This document shows, one piece after another, positions 13,440-25,555 of a DNA stretch of 64,000 nucleotides. The stretch spans positions 186,001-250,000 of the forward strand of contig LLEY01000069.1 in NCBI GenBank assembly GCA_001414485.1, given 5' to 3'. The notes beneath the pieces were generated by a model. It was not told the DNA's origin and searched no databases. It saw only the letters and a program-made list of their open reading frames with translations. Position 1 is the stretch's first letter; each line of letters opens with the position of its first letter. The position numbers were made by a program, and so were the translations under genes. The DNA comes from Calycina herbarum. Lineage: Eukaryota > Ascomycota > Leotiomycetes > Helotiales > Pezizellaceae.

Positions 13440-14498
13440 TAAGTTTAGTCCGCTATTACCGAGTTATAAGCCGAAGTCTAGTATTAGTATAACGAAATCG
13501 ACTTATAACGTAATAAAATTACCTCGTAGTATAACGAGATTACTTTATAATAAGAGGAAATTCACTTACTTCGATTATCTACAAAGTCGTTAGCGACTAC
13601 TAAGCTAAAAGCCTCTCTTCTAGATCTAGACAAATTTACTAGTTAGATATATAAGTTCGATACTTAGCTTCTATCTATCTAAGCAAAGCTACGAGTCGAT
13701 AGTATAGTAATAGAAGACGCTATAGTATAATTCTATTACGTCTACCTTAATCTTAACTCTTACGTTTAAGCTATAGTTCTTCTATAACTCTCTTAAGCCG
13801 AATATATATAAAGTTAGAACTACTAGATAATTCTTAAGTAACTCGTACGTATATACGATAATCTAAACAAGGTTTAAGAGGCTAAAGATAAGCTTTATTC
13901 TCTTAAGTAGAATACTAACTTAATCTCTACTTATATCGCTAAGTTTAAGTATATTCTTTATAAAGTAAGAGAACAGCACTAGCTAGATATTAATAAGATC
14001 TCTACTTTTAGAAATAGCTTTAATTCTACTCTTTGTAGACGTCTTTCGTAGTAGCTTAACTTACTACGTATATATCCTACGTTTATATACGTCGTTTAGT
14101 AATTAGCTAGTCGCTTTTCTTCTTCTTCTATACTGTCTTTTTAATCCTACTTCTCTAGTAATAGTAACTACTATAGCGAACTAATAGACCTAAATACTAT
14201 TAGTATTAATACTATCGAAACATCCTCTTTACTACTACTACGAGCACGTTCTATTTCCTCTAAACGTAGGGATTAATATAGAACTAAAGGCAGATATATA
14301 CGATATAGCTCTTTAGAACACTAGGTTAACGATTATAAATTACGTCTATATTCGCTAAAATCAGAACGTTCGCTAGTACGAAAGCAGGTAGTAAGACCGG
14401 GCAGAATAACAGACCTAGGCAGAGTAGTTATAGCCGCTATTAATAACGATGATTACGAAGTAGATTCGGACGATCTAGACTATCCCGATGCTTAGTAA
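13440..14498 (+). pseudogene. R3 gag-like ORF (RIP-decayed)
   Basis: The forward frame reads as a retrotransposon gag once TAA and TAG are allowed: a Ser/Thr-rich start, then an alpha-helical capsid-like domain (about 13600-14150) with segments such as SLLDLDKFTS and YVYLNLNSYV, and an acidic tail ending near DYEVDSDDLDYPDA. It closes with TAG TAA at 14493-14498. No zinc knuckle or protease motif is visible. The exact start is uncertain. Confidence 0.65.
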
Positions 14499-14568
14499 AA
14501 GAGTATTTTTCATAGTTAGTTCAGAATTTTCAACGCTTAGAGCGAGCTCTTTTCAAAGAGAGAGATAG

Positions 14569-14762
14569 TATAACAGTTATAGTTACGAAGGCTGTTAGAT
14601 ATTATATACTCGCTTAGATATACGCTATTACTAGCGTACACACTAGCGCAGATAACTTGTATTTAGTTCCCGGTTCTCTCGAGCTCTTCTACTCTATTTA
14701 TCTTTTATTCTAAGAATAGAGTATTATTTATTCTAAGTCTTATCTAAAGTACGTCTGTTATA
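14569..14762 (+). repeat. R3 right LTR (194 bp)
   Basis: Begins with a RIP form of TGTGACGG and ends with a RIP form of GTCTGTCACA. It is the reverse complement of the solo LTR at 36722-36918. Its last 41 bp match 13194-13234. Confidence 0.85.
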
Positions 14763-14943
14763 TTAAGACTCTTTACTAAGAAAAATAATAATATAAGCTT
14801 TTCTTAGCTTAGTTTATAGTATATCTTCGCTTAAAGTCTAACGTGTTTTATAAGCGAGTCGCCTACTTTTTTAATCTAGTATTATTATAATATAAAATAC
14901 TTAATACTATATAAAGTTATTAAACTATAGAAGGTACCTAGTA

Positions 14944-16855
14944 TTATTTAGAACTTTTACTATCTTCTATATTAAATACTTCTATCTCATAAGTATAAGA
15001 ATTATACCTAGTTTTACTATAATAGCTATAGTATCTATCTACGTAAACTCTCTTTCTAGACTCTTTACCTAGTTTCTAGTCGCTAGTTTTCTTAGAAGTA
15101 ATTAAATCAGCTATCTCGTCTACTATTAATATCTCTTAACTCTTAATATACTTTCTCTTATAACTTTTACACTTAGTTATAGCCTTAGTTATCTTATAAA
15201 AACTAGTGATTTCCTTATATATTAATACTATATTATATATTACCTTAGTAGAGCCTTTTTAGAGTTAATTAAGAGACTAAATAATAGAACTAGATAACGA
15301 GTCTTAATATCTTTAAATCCGATCTTAAATAAGTATTAATTAAGCTATTATTTTATATACGTTACTTAGTATTTTAGATATCTATAGAGTATCTTCTAGT
15401 ATTATTAGTATTAGTATATAGAGCTTTAAATCAAGCTTCGATAATATAGCTTCTAAATTATATAAGACTAGTCTAGTATCTTTAAAACTCGCGTAGATAT
15501 TACCTTTTATAAATACTTTATAAAAAACTATTTTAAATACTAGAAGAAAGGTTTCTTTAGTAATATAATTAATATAATTATATACTAAGCCTAATATCAT
15601 AGCTTTATACGCTCGCTTTAAAAGCGAGAAGTAGACTATATTAAGCGGCTATAATAGATACGATAAATATAGAGGTATATAAAAGATAATAATATTTAAG
15701 TCTTTATAGAGTTATTAGAATTCGAGCGAGTTATAGCTTTTATAACTATTAATAATTAATAAATAGTATTCTTCTATACTTTATATCTTTATATATTTAT
15801 TAAAATACTTTAAGTATATAACTCTAAGCTTATTATTTATCTAGCTGTTATTATTAACCTTAATTACCTAATCGTATAGTATATATATGTCTTAGTACTA
15901 GGTAGAAATAAGTACTTTATCTACGAATATAATAAATAGTAGAATTATCTATTCTATTACGTTAACTCTCTAAATAACTATAACCTACTCGCGATTATCT
16001 AACTAAAGTTGCTTTCGCTTCCTACGCGTTTCTAAGCTTATAATAACTAGTTAGAACGAAATAACTTCTATTATAAAGCTACTTTTATTAATGTTATAAA
16101 TATTCTTATCTTAAATACTATATTTCTATAACGGCTAGCTATTAATAGAATTGCCGAGCCATCGGAATTGCCGCGGTTACGTACTAAATAGGTTGTAATA
16201 TAGATGTTATTTCAGGATTATTAGAACTAGATAGTTTTCAGACTTTGTTAATATCCGACCTCTTATATATAGATACTCTTACTCTCTCTACTAGGAAGAC
16301 TAATTTAGTCTTTTCCTTCGTATTAGAGCCTAGTATTCGGATATGTTATTCTATCGAACGTACTTCTATATACCTCTTTTGTAGTAGTATCTGTTTCGTA
16401 CTATTATAATTTCTCTTTTATAGACTATATAAGTATAAACTATAGACTAATAACTCGCGGATCCTTAGTTAAAGCTCGCTAACGATCGTAAGAACGACTT
16501 TATCGAGTTTTAAGCTTAGGTATATATTTAATAAAGTTGTCTAGCTAGTTCTTATCTATAGGCTTTCCGTCGTACTCTCTTAGTAGATTATTAGCTATAT
16601 CTCGTACTATATCTCTTATAGACGAAAACCCTCGCGAATCTAACTCTAATATATATCTAACTATTACCTTCTTCTCTAGCTTCGTAAGCTTTTTCGAATT
16701 AGACTAGTAATCGCCTCGTAAGAGCTTTCTAGTACGTCGGTCGAAGAGAGTCTTTTAAGAAACCTAGTAAATCTTTATAACACTTCGTTTAGTTAATAAC
16801 ACGTTGTTTTCAAGTCCTTAGATCGTTAAAATAATATTAGCTTCTTAAGAAGGTA
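14944..16855 (-). pseudogene. P1 transposase (pogo/Fot1 DDE family), RIP-decayed and split
   Basis: Minus-strand reading gives an N-terminal helix-turn-helix region, the first-Asp block near 16075-16102 (YNINKSSF where intact relatives have YNFDETGF), a segment near 15480-15550 corresponding to the GLVPFNPE..LSKLD..L motif of Fot1-type transposases, and a C-terminal decayed zinc knuckle before the stop at 14944. The solo LTR at 16137-16408 splits the frame and RIP adds many stops. The 72-codon open stretch at 15382-15600 is only a fragment of this gene. Confidence 0.82.
16137..16408. repeat. Solo LTR inside P1
   Basis: A 272-bp insert starting with a RIP form of TGTAACGGCTAGC and ending ...CTATTATA. 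ATTTC flanks it on both sides (16132-16136 and 16409-16413). It is absent at the same place in P2, which confirms the borders. It keeps more CA and TG than P1. The family is not otherwise seen here. Confidence 0.88.
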
Positions 16856-16961
16856 ATTAAACGTTGTAGTATTAAGTTATTACGATTTAAAAGTAGTAGA
16901 TAGTATATAACTAGGAAAGTAGATAACCTACTTAGATAGACGACTCGTTTATAAAACATGT

Positions 16962-17515
16962 TATAATATAGTTTCTTTCTTAAATCTCTACTCTAGTACT
17001 TCTCTTACTTCTACTTTCTATATAGAATTTTATCTAAGTTATATATATTAAATACTATATCTAAAATTAATTTCAAGTCTTATAACAGCTATATTATATA
17101 GATTTATCTAAACTCGCTATATAGATTAGTACTTTTACTAAGATAGTAAACTGTTTTTAAAATAGTATACTAAAAGCTATATCTCTAAATATCTAGATAA
17201 CTTTAAGATTAAAAAAAACTAATATATAACTCTGATTTATAGTCGCTTATAAAATAGACTTCGTATTATTTTACTTCGAAAGTTCTAAGTACGACTATCT
17301 CGCTATTTTTAGCTAACTATAAATAGTTACTATATAATATTTATTCCTATACTATATATCGTAGAATTTAATATTATTTCATCTTTTTTCGTAGATTAAA
17401 TTTTTTATTCTAAAACGCTTAATCTCTCTTACTTCTATCTAATAAGCTAAATTCCTTTAATAGAGACTCTTTTAAAAAAGCCTCTATTCTCGTCTACGTC
17501 TCTAGGAAGAGGTAT
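16962..17515 (-). other. Unassigned AT-rich segment with a minus-strand coding trace
   Basis: Between P1 and R4. On the minus strand about 17,180-17,420 gives a readable frame interrupted only by TAA and TAG, with segments such as KYYIVTIYS and SILQATINQSYIL. I do not recognise the protein. It stops at the R4 LTR and does not resume beyond the R4 3' LTR at 40285. Confidence 0.35.
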
Positions 17516-17757
17516 TATAACGGTTTATATCTAAAGAGTACTCGGTCTACTAACCTTCGTATAAAACGTAATATTACGTAACCTCGATATAAGAGGTTCT
17601 AACATCGTTCTAATAACCGGTAATTATATATAGCCTCTATATATAAAACCTCTTTCCTCGTACGTAGAATAGACTTCTTCTCTTTTCTTTCTTAGTTAAT
17701 TCTTCTTATAATAAAGATAACCTTATCTATTAACCTCTTTATATTCGGCTTATAATA
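17516..17757 (+). repeat. R4 left LTR (242 bp)
   Basis: Starts with a RIP form of TGTAACGG and ends ...TTATAATA. It matches the reverse solo LTR at 52676-52914 along its full length. It matches the right LTR of R4 only over its first and last parts. Confidence 0.85.
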
Positions 17758-17903
17758 TTAGAATTAACTTATTCTTTCTTATATTCGTTTATTAAGTACG
17801 TTAAACGAACTATATATAGTAGATTCTATAAACCCTTCTTATATATATAGTACAAGTACGAAAATTCTTTATAGTTAAAATACACGGTTTTATATAAATA
17901 CGA

Positions 17904-17975
17904 TAGTCTAAAGTATATAGTAGACGACTATAAATATAATAGTCTAAAATATATAGTAGACGACTAGAAATATAA
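17904..17975. repeat. Two tandem 36-bp units in the R4 leader
   Basis: Two adjacent near-identical 36-bp units (17904-17939 and 17940-17975) beginning TAGTCTAAAGTATATAG lie between the R4 left LTR and gag. Confidence 0.8.
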
Positions 17976-18391
17976 TAGAAGATATAAACTTAGCAGACGT
18001 ATAAGAACTTATATAAGAACCCCCGTAGTAGTTAATAGACATATATAACTAGTAGTAGCGAGAGATATAGCTTCTTACTAAAAGTTAAAACTAGTTAATA
18101 GTAAATCTTTCTAGCTAATAAGACGAAGCTTTTATAAGACTCGAAGTAAGACTTTCCTTCTATAAAGAGAACGAAACTACCTCTCTATAACCTACGCCTA
18201 CTTCTATACTAGCCTTAGTTATAAATACTAATTATAAGCTAAAATACTACCTTCTATACTTTAAAAGATATTATAGAAGTATATCTAACCTCTTTTCTTA
18301 ATTTAAAAGCCTTTTATAAGTAAAGCTAAAAATAGATAGTTTATTAATTAGAGAAGAGAAAGAGAGAGTTTAATATATCTTTAGACGACTC

Positions 18392-18854
18392 TGTTACGAA
18401 TCACGTGCCAGCACGTGACGAAGTGAAGTCCAGACGACGCTCTAATAGAATAAGCACTATTATAACTCTAAAAGGAAGAAAGGATTAAATATAGTAAGAT
18501 ATATAATCCTAGGATCTTATTACAGTTATATTACGTAACTCGGTTAGAAGTAGTTAGATAATAAAGTCTAGTTTTAAGTAGCTCTAGAAATAGAGTTAGA
18601 CTCTATCTTTAAGACTCTTACTAAGTAGAACTCTAAACATAAACAGAAGGTTCTATATAAGACTAGTATATCTGTTATTAGATAGGAGCTTCGTACTTAA
18701 CTTTAGTTATTAATCTTATTATCTTATTTAATATCTTTAATATAAGTAACGAGTTTACTTCTAAGTAAATAACCTAGTATATCTATACTTCTTACTTATA
18801 TACTAACCTTTAAGACTTAGTTATCTTTGTTTAGTTCGTTTAAGTTTCGTTATA
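18392..18854 (+). repeat. R5 5' LTR (463 bp)
   Basis: Starts TGTTACGAATCACGTGCC and ends TTTCGTTATA. Two intact CACGTG boxes lie at 18402-18407 and 18412-18417. Less RIP-mutated near its start than the 3' LTR. Confidence 0.93.
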
Positions 18855-18879
18855 CTTTAAGCACCTACTTAGAAGTTTA

Positions 18880-21800
18880 GTCGCTATAGCTCTAGTAACC
18901 CTCGCAGCAGCTAGCTCGAATACTAGTCGAGTTAACGTCGTAGAAACATCTAGAAGCGCTATCGGAAGAACACCTGCTAGTATATAGTTAACTAGGAACG
19001 ACGATAATATTAGTATACTAGACGCCTCTAAGTCTTATAAAGTCGAAGTACTTAAATCTATTAAAGTTAAGATACTAGACATGTATTATAGGAAGCGAAA
19101 GAAACTCGACTTATTCCTTCTCTAAATAGATATCTACTTTAACTTTAACTTTAATAAATTTAAAAGTAATTATAATTTATAAACTATCTTCGCTATCTTC
19201 TGTCTTAGAGGATTAGTATTAGAATAGGCTTAGCTATACTTAGAAGACTTCTTGAAAATAAGAAAGAAGATAGAAAGATAGAATTAACTAAGATTATATT
19301 TAAATCTTAGAAAGGATTTAAAACAAGTATTAGAAAAGTCTTTAAAGACTTTAACGCGATCTAAACAGCTATATATAAGCTTTTAGAACTATACTAGACT
19401 AGATTAGTAATAGATTATACTAATAAATTTTAATAATATAGAATAAAGTTAGAATAGAATACTATCGCTTTTATAGAACTCTTCTATAGAGGATTAAAGG
19501 TATATATCTATAAGGAAATAGTTAAGTAGAATATATAGTTCTTAACTATTATAAGTATAATTAAGGAAGTTATCTAGTTAGATAATCGCTTATACGAATT
19601 TAGGAAGAGTAACCCTAAGTACGAAGAAAAGAGTAAGAGATTAGAAAAGTAGAAGTACTCTTATACTAAATATAGTAAGAAGGTAAACGCTATATAAAAG
19701 AAAACCTTTCTAAAGAAAGAAGGACTTTCCTAGAAGGAACGAAATCGTTGATATAAGTAGAACTTATATTATAACTATAGCCTCTCTAGCTATAGAGTAA
19801 ATAAGTATAGTAAGAAGAGAGACTCTAAGAGAAAGAAACAAATTAATATTACTATTTAATAACAGGTAGCCTTAACTAATCGTATTAAACTTATAGACGA
19901 GGAACTTAGAGTACGAGGATATAGAACCTAGATTAAAAATAATAAAGAATTTAGTAGTATATAAGATACTAATAATAATAGAGATCTACTCCTTAAAGAA
20001 AATTATAATATATAATCAGTAGAGGTATCTAAGTAATATCTTTAAATAAAATATAAATTACTACTATTAACTAGTTTATTAGACTTATCTTCTAGCTTAG
20101 AAGTAGAGGTTAGAAATAAAGACTCTAAAGTTAGAGAAACTTAGGCCTTTCTTAGAATATTTAAATAAGGAAATCGATAGATATATATTAATAATTAGAA
20201 GCTAGACTTCTAAAGTCCTTATATTATATAAGAAGTTAATCTAACTATCTTAATAATATATATAGTTATAAGTAATAACCTTAAGATAATAACTCTAGTT
20301 AGTCTAATTACTAGATAGAAAACTATTAAGAAGAAAGAACTAGAACGTAAATAACAACTAATCGAAAAACCTAGCTACTCTAAAGTAGAGGACGTATAAA
20401 GAATATATAATATTTTAGATAAAATTAGTATATAAATATAATAAGTTCTAATAGGATTTAAGAGACAAATTAAAACCTCTTTTCTTAGAACACTACCTAA
20501 AGATATTATACTAAAAGAATTTAAATATTATATTATAGTTATATTAATTAGAAATAATAAGCTAGTATTTAGAAAATACAACTTATAGTAGCTGTTTAGT
20601 ATACTATTCTAGGAATAAAGAGAGCTCGACATAACTAGATAGGCTAAAATAGAACTAGAAGAATTTTAATATCTATTAATAAGAGAACTATAGTTTATAG
20701 AAATAGTATAAGAAATAATAGTATAATAGATATAATATAAACTAAGCCTAACTATAGACTAGTTATTATAAAAACGATTCAAAGGAATTTTACTAGAACC
20801 TACTAGAATAGTAGAATATTATCAGATATATAAGAAAGCCTTATCTAATAAAGAAGGAGTAGTATTCTTTCCTTAGTCCTAGATTTAAGCAGTTAGAGAG
20901 AAGAATTTAAGAGACTATATATTTAGAGTTTAATATATAAAGCTAGAAATAAGTATACTAGAAACTACTTTAGATTATCTATATATAGGAGAACTATAGT
21001 CTATAGAAGCTATTTTAGAAACTAGTTATAAATAGATCTAATATAATTATAGACAACTACTAAAACGATTTATAAGAGGAATTCCTAAGACTATAGGAAT
21101 CGTAGAATATAGATTAGTATATAAAGTAGTATATGTTAATAAAGAAAGAGTAAGATTCTTTCTATAGTATAAGAATAAGAAGAGAAAGAATTATAATTAA
21201 GAGAATTAATCCTTTAAAGTCTAATATATTAAAGTAAAATTAAATACTACTTTAGAAGAAAGACAGTTAGTAATAACTATAGAAATATAAGAGAAGAAGT
21301 TATAAGTTATAATAGACTTAGAAGTAATAGGTAACTTTATTTCTCTAATAGCTTAAGAAAAACTAAACGTTCTAATTAAGAGAATAAGACTATATTACTT
21401 AAGAGTAGTTAATAGAATAGATGTTATATACTAAAATAGAATTATTAATTAATAAACTATTTTAGTAAAAACTAATATTAAAGAATACTATTTATATATA
21501 TAATTTAATATTATTAAAATAGAGAGTAAGGAAGTAATACTTAGTATATTATAGATTTAGGAATATAATCTAGAAATCGATTAAGAAGCTAGAATAATAA
21601 CCTTTAGTTAATATAAATATATAGGTTTATATTTATAACTTTAAGACTAGAACAAGATTAGTACTACCTCTTCTAAAGTATTAGAATACCTTGCTTAGGG
21701 TTCTTTACAGGTTAGTAAGGAAGCTGATAATAAAATACCTATATAGTATAGAGAATTTACAAAGTTGTTCAAAGACCTAGAAGATATATATACTCTTTCT

Positions 21801-24580
21801 AAACATTAGCTATAGGATTATAAGATTAAATTAATAGAGAGTTATAATCTTAGGAAGTAGAAGCTTTAACCTTATAACTAGAATAACTTAGCTTTATTAG
21901 AAAGTTATATCTAATAAGAAATAAAGAAAAGATATATTTAAAAATCTAAATCGCTTATCTTCTTAAATATACTTATTATTAAGAAAAAAGATAATCTAAA
22001 ATAGATAAGTATATATTAATTATAAGGAATTAAATAATATAACAATTAAGAACGCTTATCTATTACTAACTAGCTAGTACTTATAAGACAAGTTAAGCTA
22101 GGTAAAGAAATTTATAAAACTAGATTAAAGAAATACTTATAAATTAATTAAGATTAAGATAGGCTATAAATAAAAGACTATATTTATCTTACTATTAGAA
22201 CTCTATAAGTATATAGTAATATCTTTTAGTTTAACTAATATACTAGCTACTTATTAAAGATAGAATAATAGTATTCTAGAAAATCTTTTAAGAGTAACTA
22301 TTATATATTACCTAGATAATATATTAATTTTCTCTAAAAATCTAGAAGAATATAAGAGCTATGTAAAGAAGGTCTTATAAAGACTTACTAAAGTAGACTC
22401 TTGTCTAAAACTCTTAAAATATAAGTTTAAAGTTAAGAGAACTCTCTTTCTTAGATAGGTATTTAGCTTAGAAAAAATAGAAATAGATCTAGAAAAGATC
22501 TATATAGTTATTAAATAGGAATTACTAAAAAACGTTAAAGATATATAATCCTTCTTAGGATTTACTAATTTCTATTAACTATTTATTAAAAACTATATAA
22601 AAATTATAAAACCTATATTAATACTAACTAGAAAAGCTATAGCTTTTATCTAGGATAAGAAGGCTAAAAAGGCCTTCTAGGAAATTAAAGAATAGTTTAT
22701 AGTAAAACCTATCTTATATAATTTTAATTATAAGAAACTAAGTATAATAGAAATAGACGTCTTAGATAAAGTAGTAGATACTATATATCTATAACTAAAT
22801 AAAACAGGAAAACTTATACCTATAGTATATTTCTTAAAAACGTTTAATATAGTATAATAGAAGTATAGTATTTATAATAAAGAATTAATAGCTATTATTC
22901 TAGCTCTTAAAGAATAGAGAATTTACCTCTAAGGTATAATATACCTAGTAACAGTACTTACTAATTATCTAAACCTAAAAACATTTACTATAACTAAGGA
23001 ACTTATTACTAGACACCTAGCTAGGTAGTCTAAGACTTTAGTAGAGTTTAAGATAATTATTCGATATATTAGTAGAATAAGTAATACTTAAGCTAATGCT
23101 TTAAGCTAGAAATCAGGCTATAAGGAAAATAAAAAATTCGTTGATATAGTAATATTAAAATATAATAAAAATAGTAACTTAGTACCTACTATATATAAGA
23201 TAGTAGTAATAAATAATATCTAAATAGATAAAATTTAAAGTATTTATAAAAGTTATAACTAGTATATAAAAGGGAAACTATAGGTTCCTAGCTTATATAT
23301 AAGAGAATTTATATAAGAATACTATACTACGCTTACTTATAGCTACTAAGGAATTCGTAGAACTCTTTAGTAGATAAGATAATACTACTATATTAATTAA
23401 TTATTTATAATAGTTAAAGAAGTAATAGTAGAATATAATACCTATACTAGGAATAAGACTTTCTACTATACTCTTTATAAACAGATAAACACTACTCTAA
23501 TACTACAGGTACCTTAGAAATTAATATCTATAGATTTTATTATTAAATTACTAAAATCTAAAGATCTAATAATAGGAGTTAAGTATAACACGATCCTAGT
23601 TATTATAAAATAACTTATAAAGTATATAATTCTAATAGTATATATAGAATTAAGTATAGCTAAGGAATTAGTATTCACGTTTCTTAGAGAAGTAGTCTTA
23701 AGACATAGACTATCTAAAGAAATACTCTTAGATAGAGATAAACTCTTTACCTTGAAATTTTAGATTACTCTTATAAAATAATTAGATATAAAGTAAAAGC
23801 TCTTTATAGCTTTTTACTCTTAAATAAATAAAGGAAATAAATAGATAAATTAAGTAGTTAAAATATACCTTTATTATTATATAAACTATTAGTAAGATAA
23901 CTAGGTAGAACTACTACTCTTAACACAGTTTACTTATAATAGTTTAGTAATAGAAATAACACTTGTTATACTATTCTATACTAACTTTAGGTATAAATTA
24001 TTAGTATATCAAGAACTACTATCTACGACTATTAACAACTAACTTGCTTATATTTAAGTATTAAAAATTAAAAGCCTATATAAGGAACTTATAAAGAATT
24101 TATAGTTTGTAGCTAAAAGAAACACGTACTACTATAATAAACAACGTAGTTAAAAGCTAATACTAAAAGAGAGAGATAAAGTCTACTTAGTATAAAAAAA
24201 TATTAATATAAAAAGACTAAGTAATAAACTAGATTATAAGAAACTTAGACTATTTAAAATTAAATAAGTTAAAGAACCTTTGAATTATAAATTAGTACTA
24301 CTACGAATAATAAACATCTATCTAGTATTCTATATATCCCTACTTGAACTAGCACTACTAGAAGCTCTACTAGCTCTACTTATAGAAATTTAACTAGTAA
24401 ACTTAAACGTTAAGTATAAAGTTAAGAGGATTCTTAACTATAGATTTATTAGAGGATAAATCAAATACTTAATTAAATAGTTAAATTACCTATACTTAGA
24501 AAATACTTAAGAACTAAAAAACAACCTTAACTATTGCCTAGTATAACTTTAGGAATTCTACTAACGAAACCTAGGGCTAC
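18880..24580 (+). pseudogene. R5 gag-pol with chromodomain (RIP-inactivated)
   Basis: The frame can be followed with TAA and TAG as former Gln or Trp codons. The N-terminus parallels R1 gag, with the ATG changed to ATA. Landmarks: a capsid-like region (about 19080-19500), a zinc-knuckle region with lost Cys (about 19740-19800), reverse transcriptase with YYLDNILIFS (about 22310), RNase H (about 22740-23100), integrase (about 23160-24300), and a chromodomain (about 24405-24560). The internal layout matches R2 apart from the region after the chromodomain, which is unrelated to that of R2. Confidence 0.83.
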
Positions 24581-25092
24581 CTAGAATTCAGGACTAGGGT
24601 TAGATAGAGAAGTATTATTAGAAAGCATCTGCTTAACAAAAGGAGCTATCTTAAAGACAGGGAACTAAGAAGACGAGGACTCGAGAGGAGGACTTAAGAG
24701 AGAAGGACTTGAGAAAGAAGGACTTAGAGGAGTAATAGAAAGCCGTTTATATAAAGGACTAAAGAAAAATCAATACATAGGTTTTCTAAGTCTAGAAGAA
24801 GGAATATCGAGATAACTGGAACTATTATAGGATCTTTTTAACTGAATACACTTAGAACATCGAGAGGATTTAGAAAGCTCTAAGAAATAGCAACGAGATT
24901 ATTTTCTATAAAAAGTATAGGTCTCTACTAGACGTTATATAGATTCGATTTATATAGTAAGAGCTAGACGCTCTTTTCGTTTAATATAAGAAGAGGATAT
25001 GTTTATATATAGAGGAAGGATGATATCTTTCTAATAATATATTTTAGATTTATATTCTAGTATAAGAATATACTAGGCTAAGAAGGGGATAG
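24581..25092 (+). other. R5 region between pol and 3' LTR
   Basis: About 500 bp follow the chromodomain before the 3' LTR. The plus strand has a Glu/Lys/Arg-rich reading (about 24,640-24,900, with segments like GLKREGLEKEGL) but many stops. Unlike R2, I see no Cys-rich antisense frame. No function can be assigned. Confidence 0.4.
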
Positions 25093-25555
25093 TATTACAA
25101 ATTATATACTAGTATATAACGAAGTAAAGTCTAGGCGACGCTCTAATAGAACAAGCACTATTATAACCCTAAAAGGAAGAAAGGATTGAATATAGTAAGA
25201 TATATAATCCTAGGATCTTATTACAGTTATATTATATAACTCGGTTAGAAGTAGTTAGGTAATAGAGTCTAGTTTTAAAGAGCTCTAGAAACAGAGTTAG
25301 ACTCTATCTTTAGAACTCCTACTAAGCAGGACTCTAAATATAAACGGAAGGTTCTATATAAGACTAGCACGTCTGCTATTAGATAGAAGCTTTATACTTA
25401 ACTTTAGTTATTAATCTTATTATCTTATTTAATATCTTTAATATAAGTAACGAGTTCACTTCTAAGTAAACAACCTAGCGCATCTATACTTCTTACCTAT
25501 ATACTAACCTTCGAGACTTAGTCATCTTTGTTTAGTTCGTTTGAGTTTCGTTATA
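25093..25555 (+). repeat. R5 3' LTR (463 bp)
   Basis: Same length as the 5' LTR. Starts TATTACAAATTATATAC, so both CACGTG boxes have been lost by RIP. Confidence 0.92.

Larger units (their letters stand above)
13194..14762 (+). mobile_element. R3, gag-only LTR element (TR-GAG-like), left LTR truncated
   Basis: The last 41 bp of a left LTR (13194-13234) and a complete right LTR (14569-14762, 194 bp) enclose only 1,334 bp. The interior holds a gag-like frame and then a purine tract (AAAGAGAGAGATAG) just before the right LTR. There is no room for protease, reverse transcriptase or integrase, and none is visible. The rest of the left LTR should lie beyond the left window edge, on the far side of R1. 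A complete solo LTR of the same family sits in R6 (36722-36918). Such elements presumably borrow pol from a related autonomous element. Confidence 0.75.
14841..16961 (-). mobile_element. P1, Fot1/pogo-like DNA transposon
   Basis: Terminal inverted repeats begin ACGTGTTTTATAAGCGAG on the left and end with the complementary ...TTTATAAAACATGT on the right. A TA duplication (14839-14840 and 16962-16963) flanks it, the target of Tc1/mariner-pogo elements. The 2,121 bp include a 272-bp solo LTR; without it the length agrees with P2 (1,852 bp). The minus-strand transposase matches P2 throughout. Confidence 0.9.
18392..25555 (+). mobile_element. R5, complete Ty3/gypsy chromovirus nested in R4 gag
   Basis: A 7,164-bp element with 463-bp LTRs (18392-18854 and 25093-25555) and TSD GACTC (18387-18391 and 25556-25560). 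Same family as R1. A purine tract AAGAAGGGGATAG lies just before the right LTR. Internal order is gag, protease, reverse transcriptase, RNase H, integrase, chromodomain. RIP has inactivated it throughout. Confidence 0.93.

Noticed and set aside
15382..15600. 72-codon minus-strand open frame as a separate small gene
   Set aside because: It lies within the P1 transposase and matches the GLVPFNPE-type segment of Fot1 transposases, so it is a fragment.
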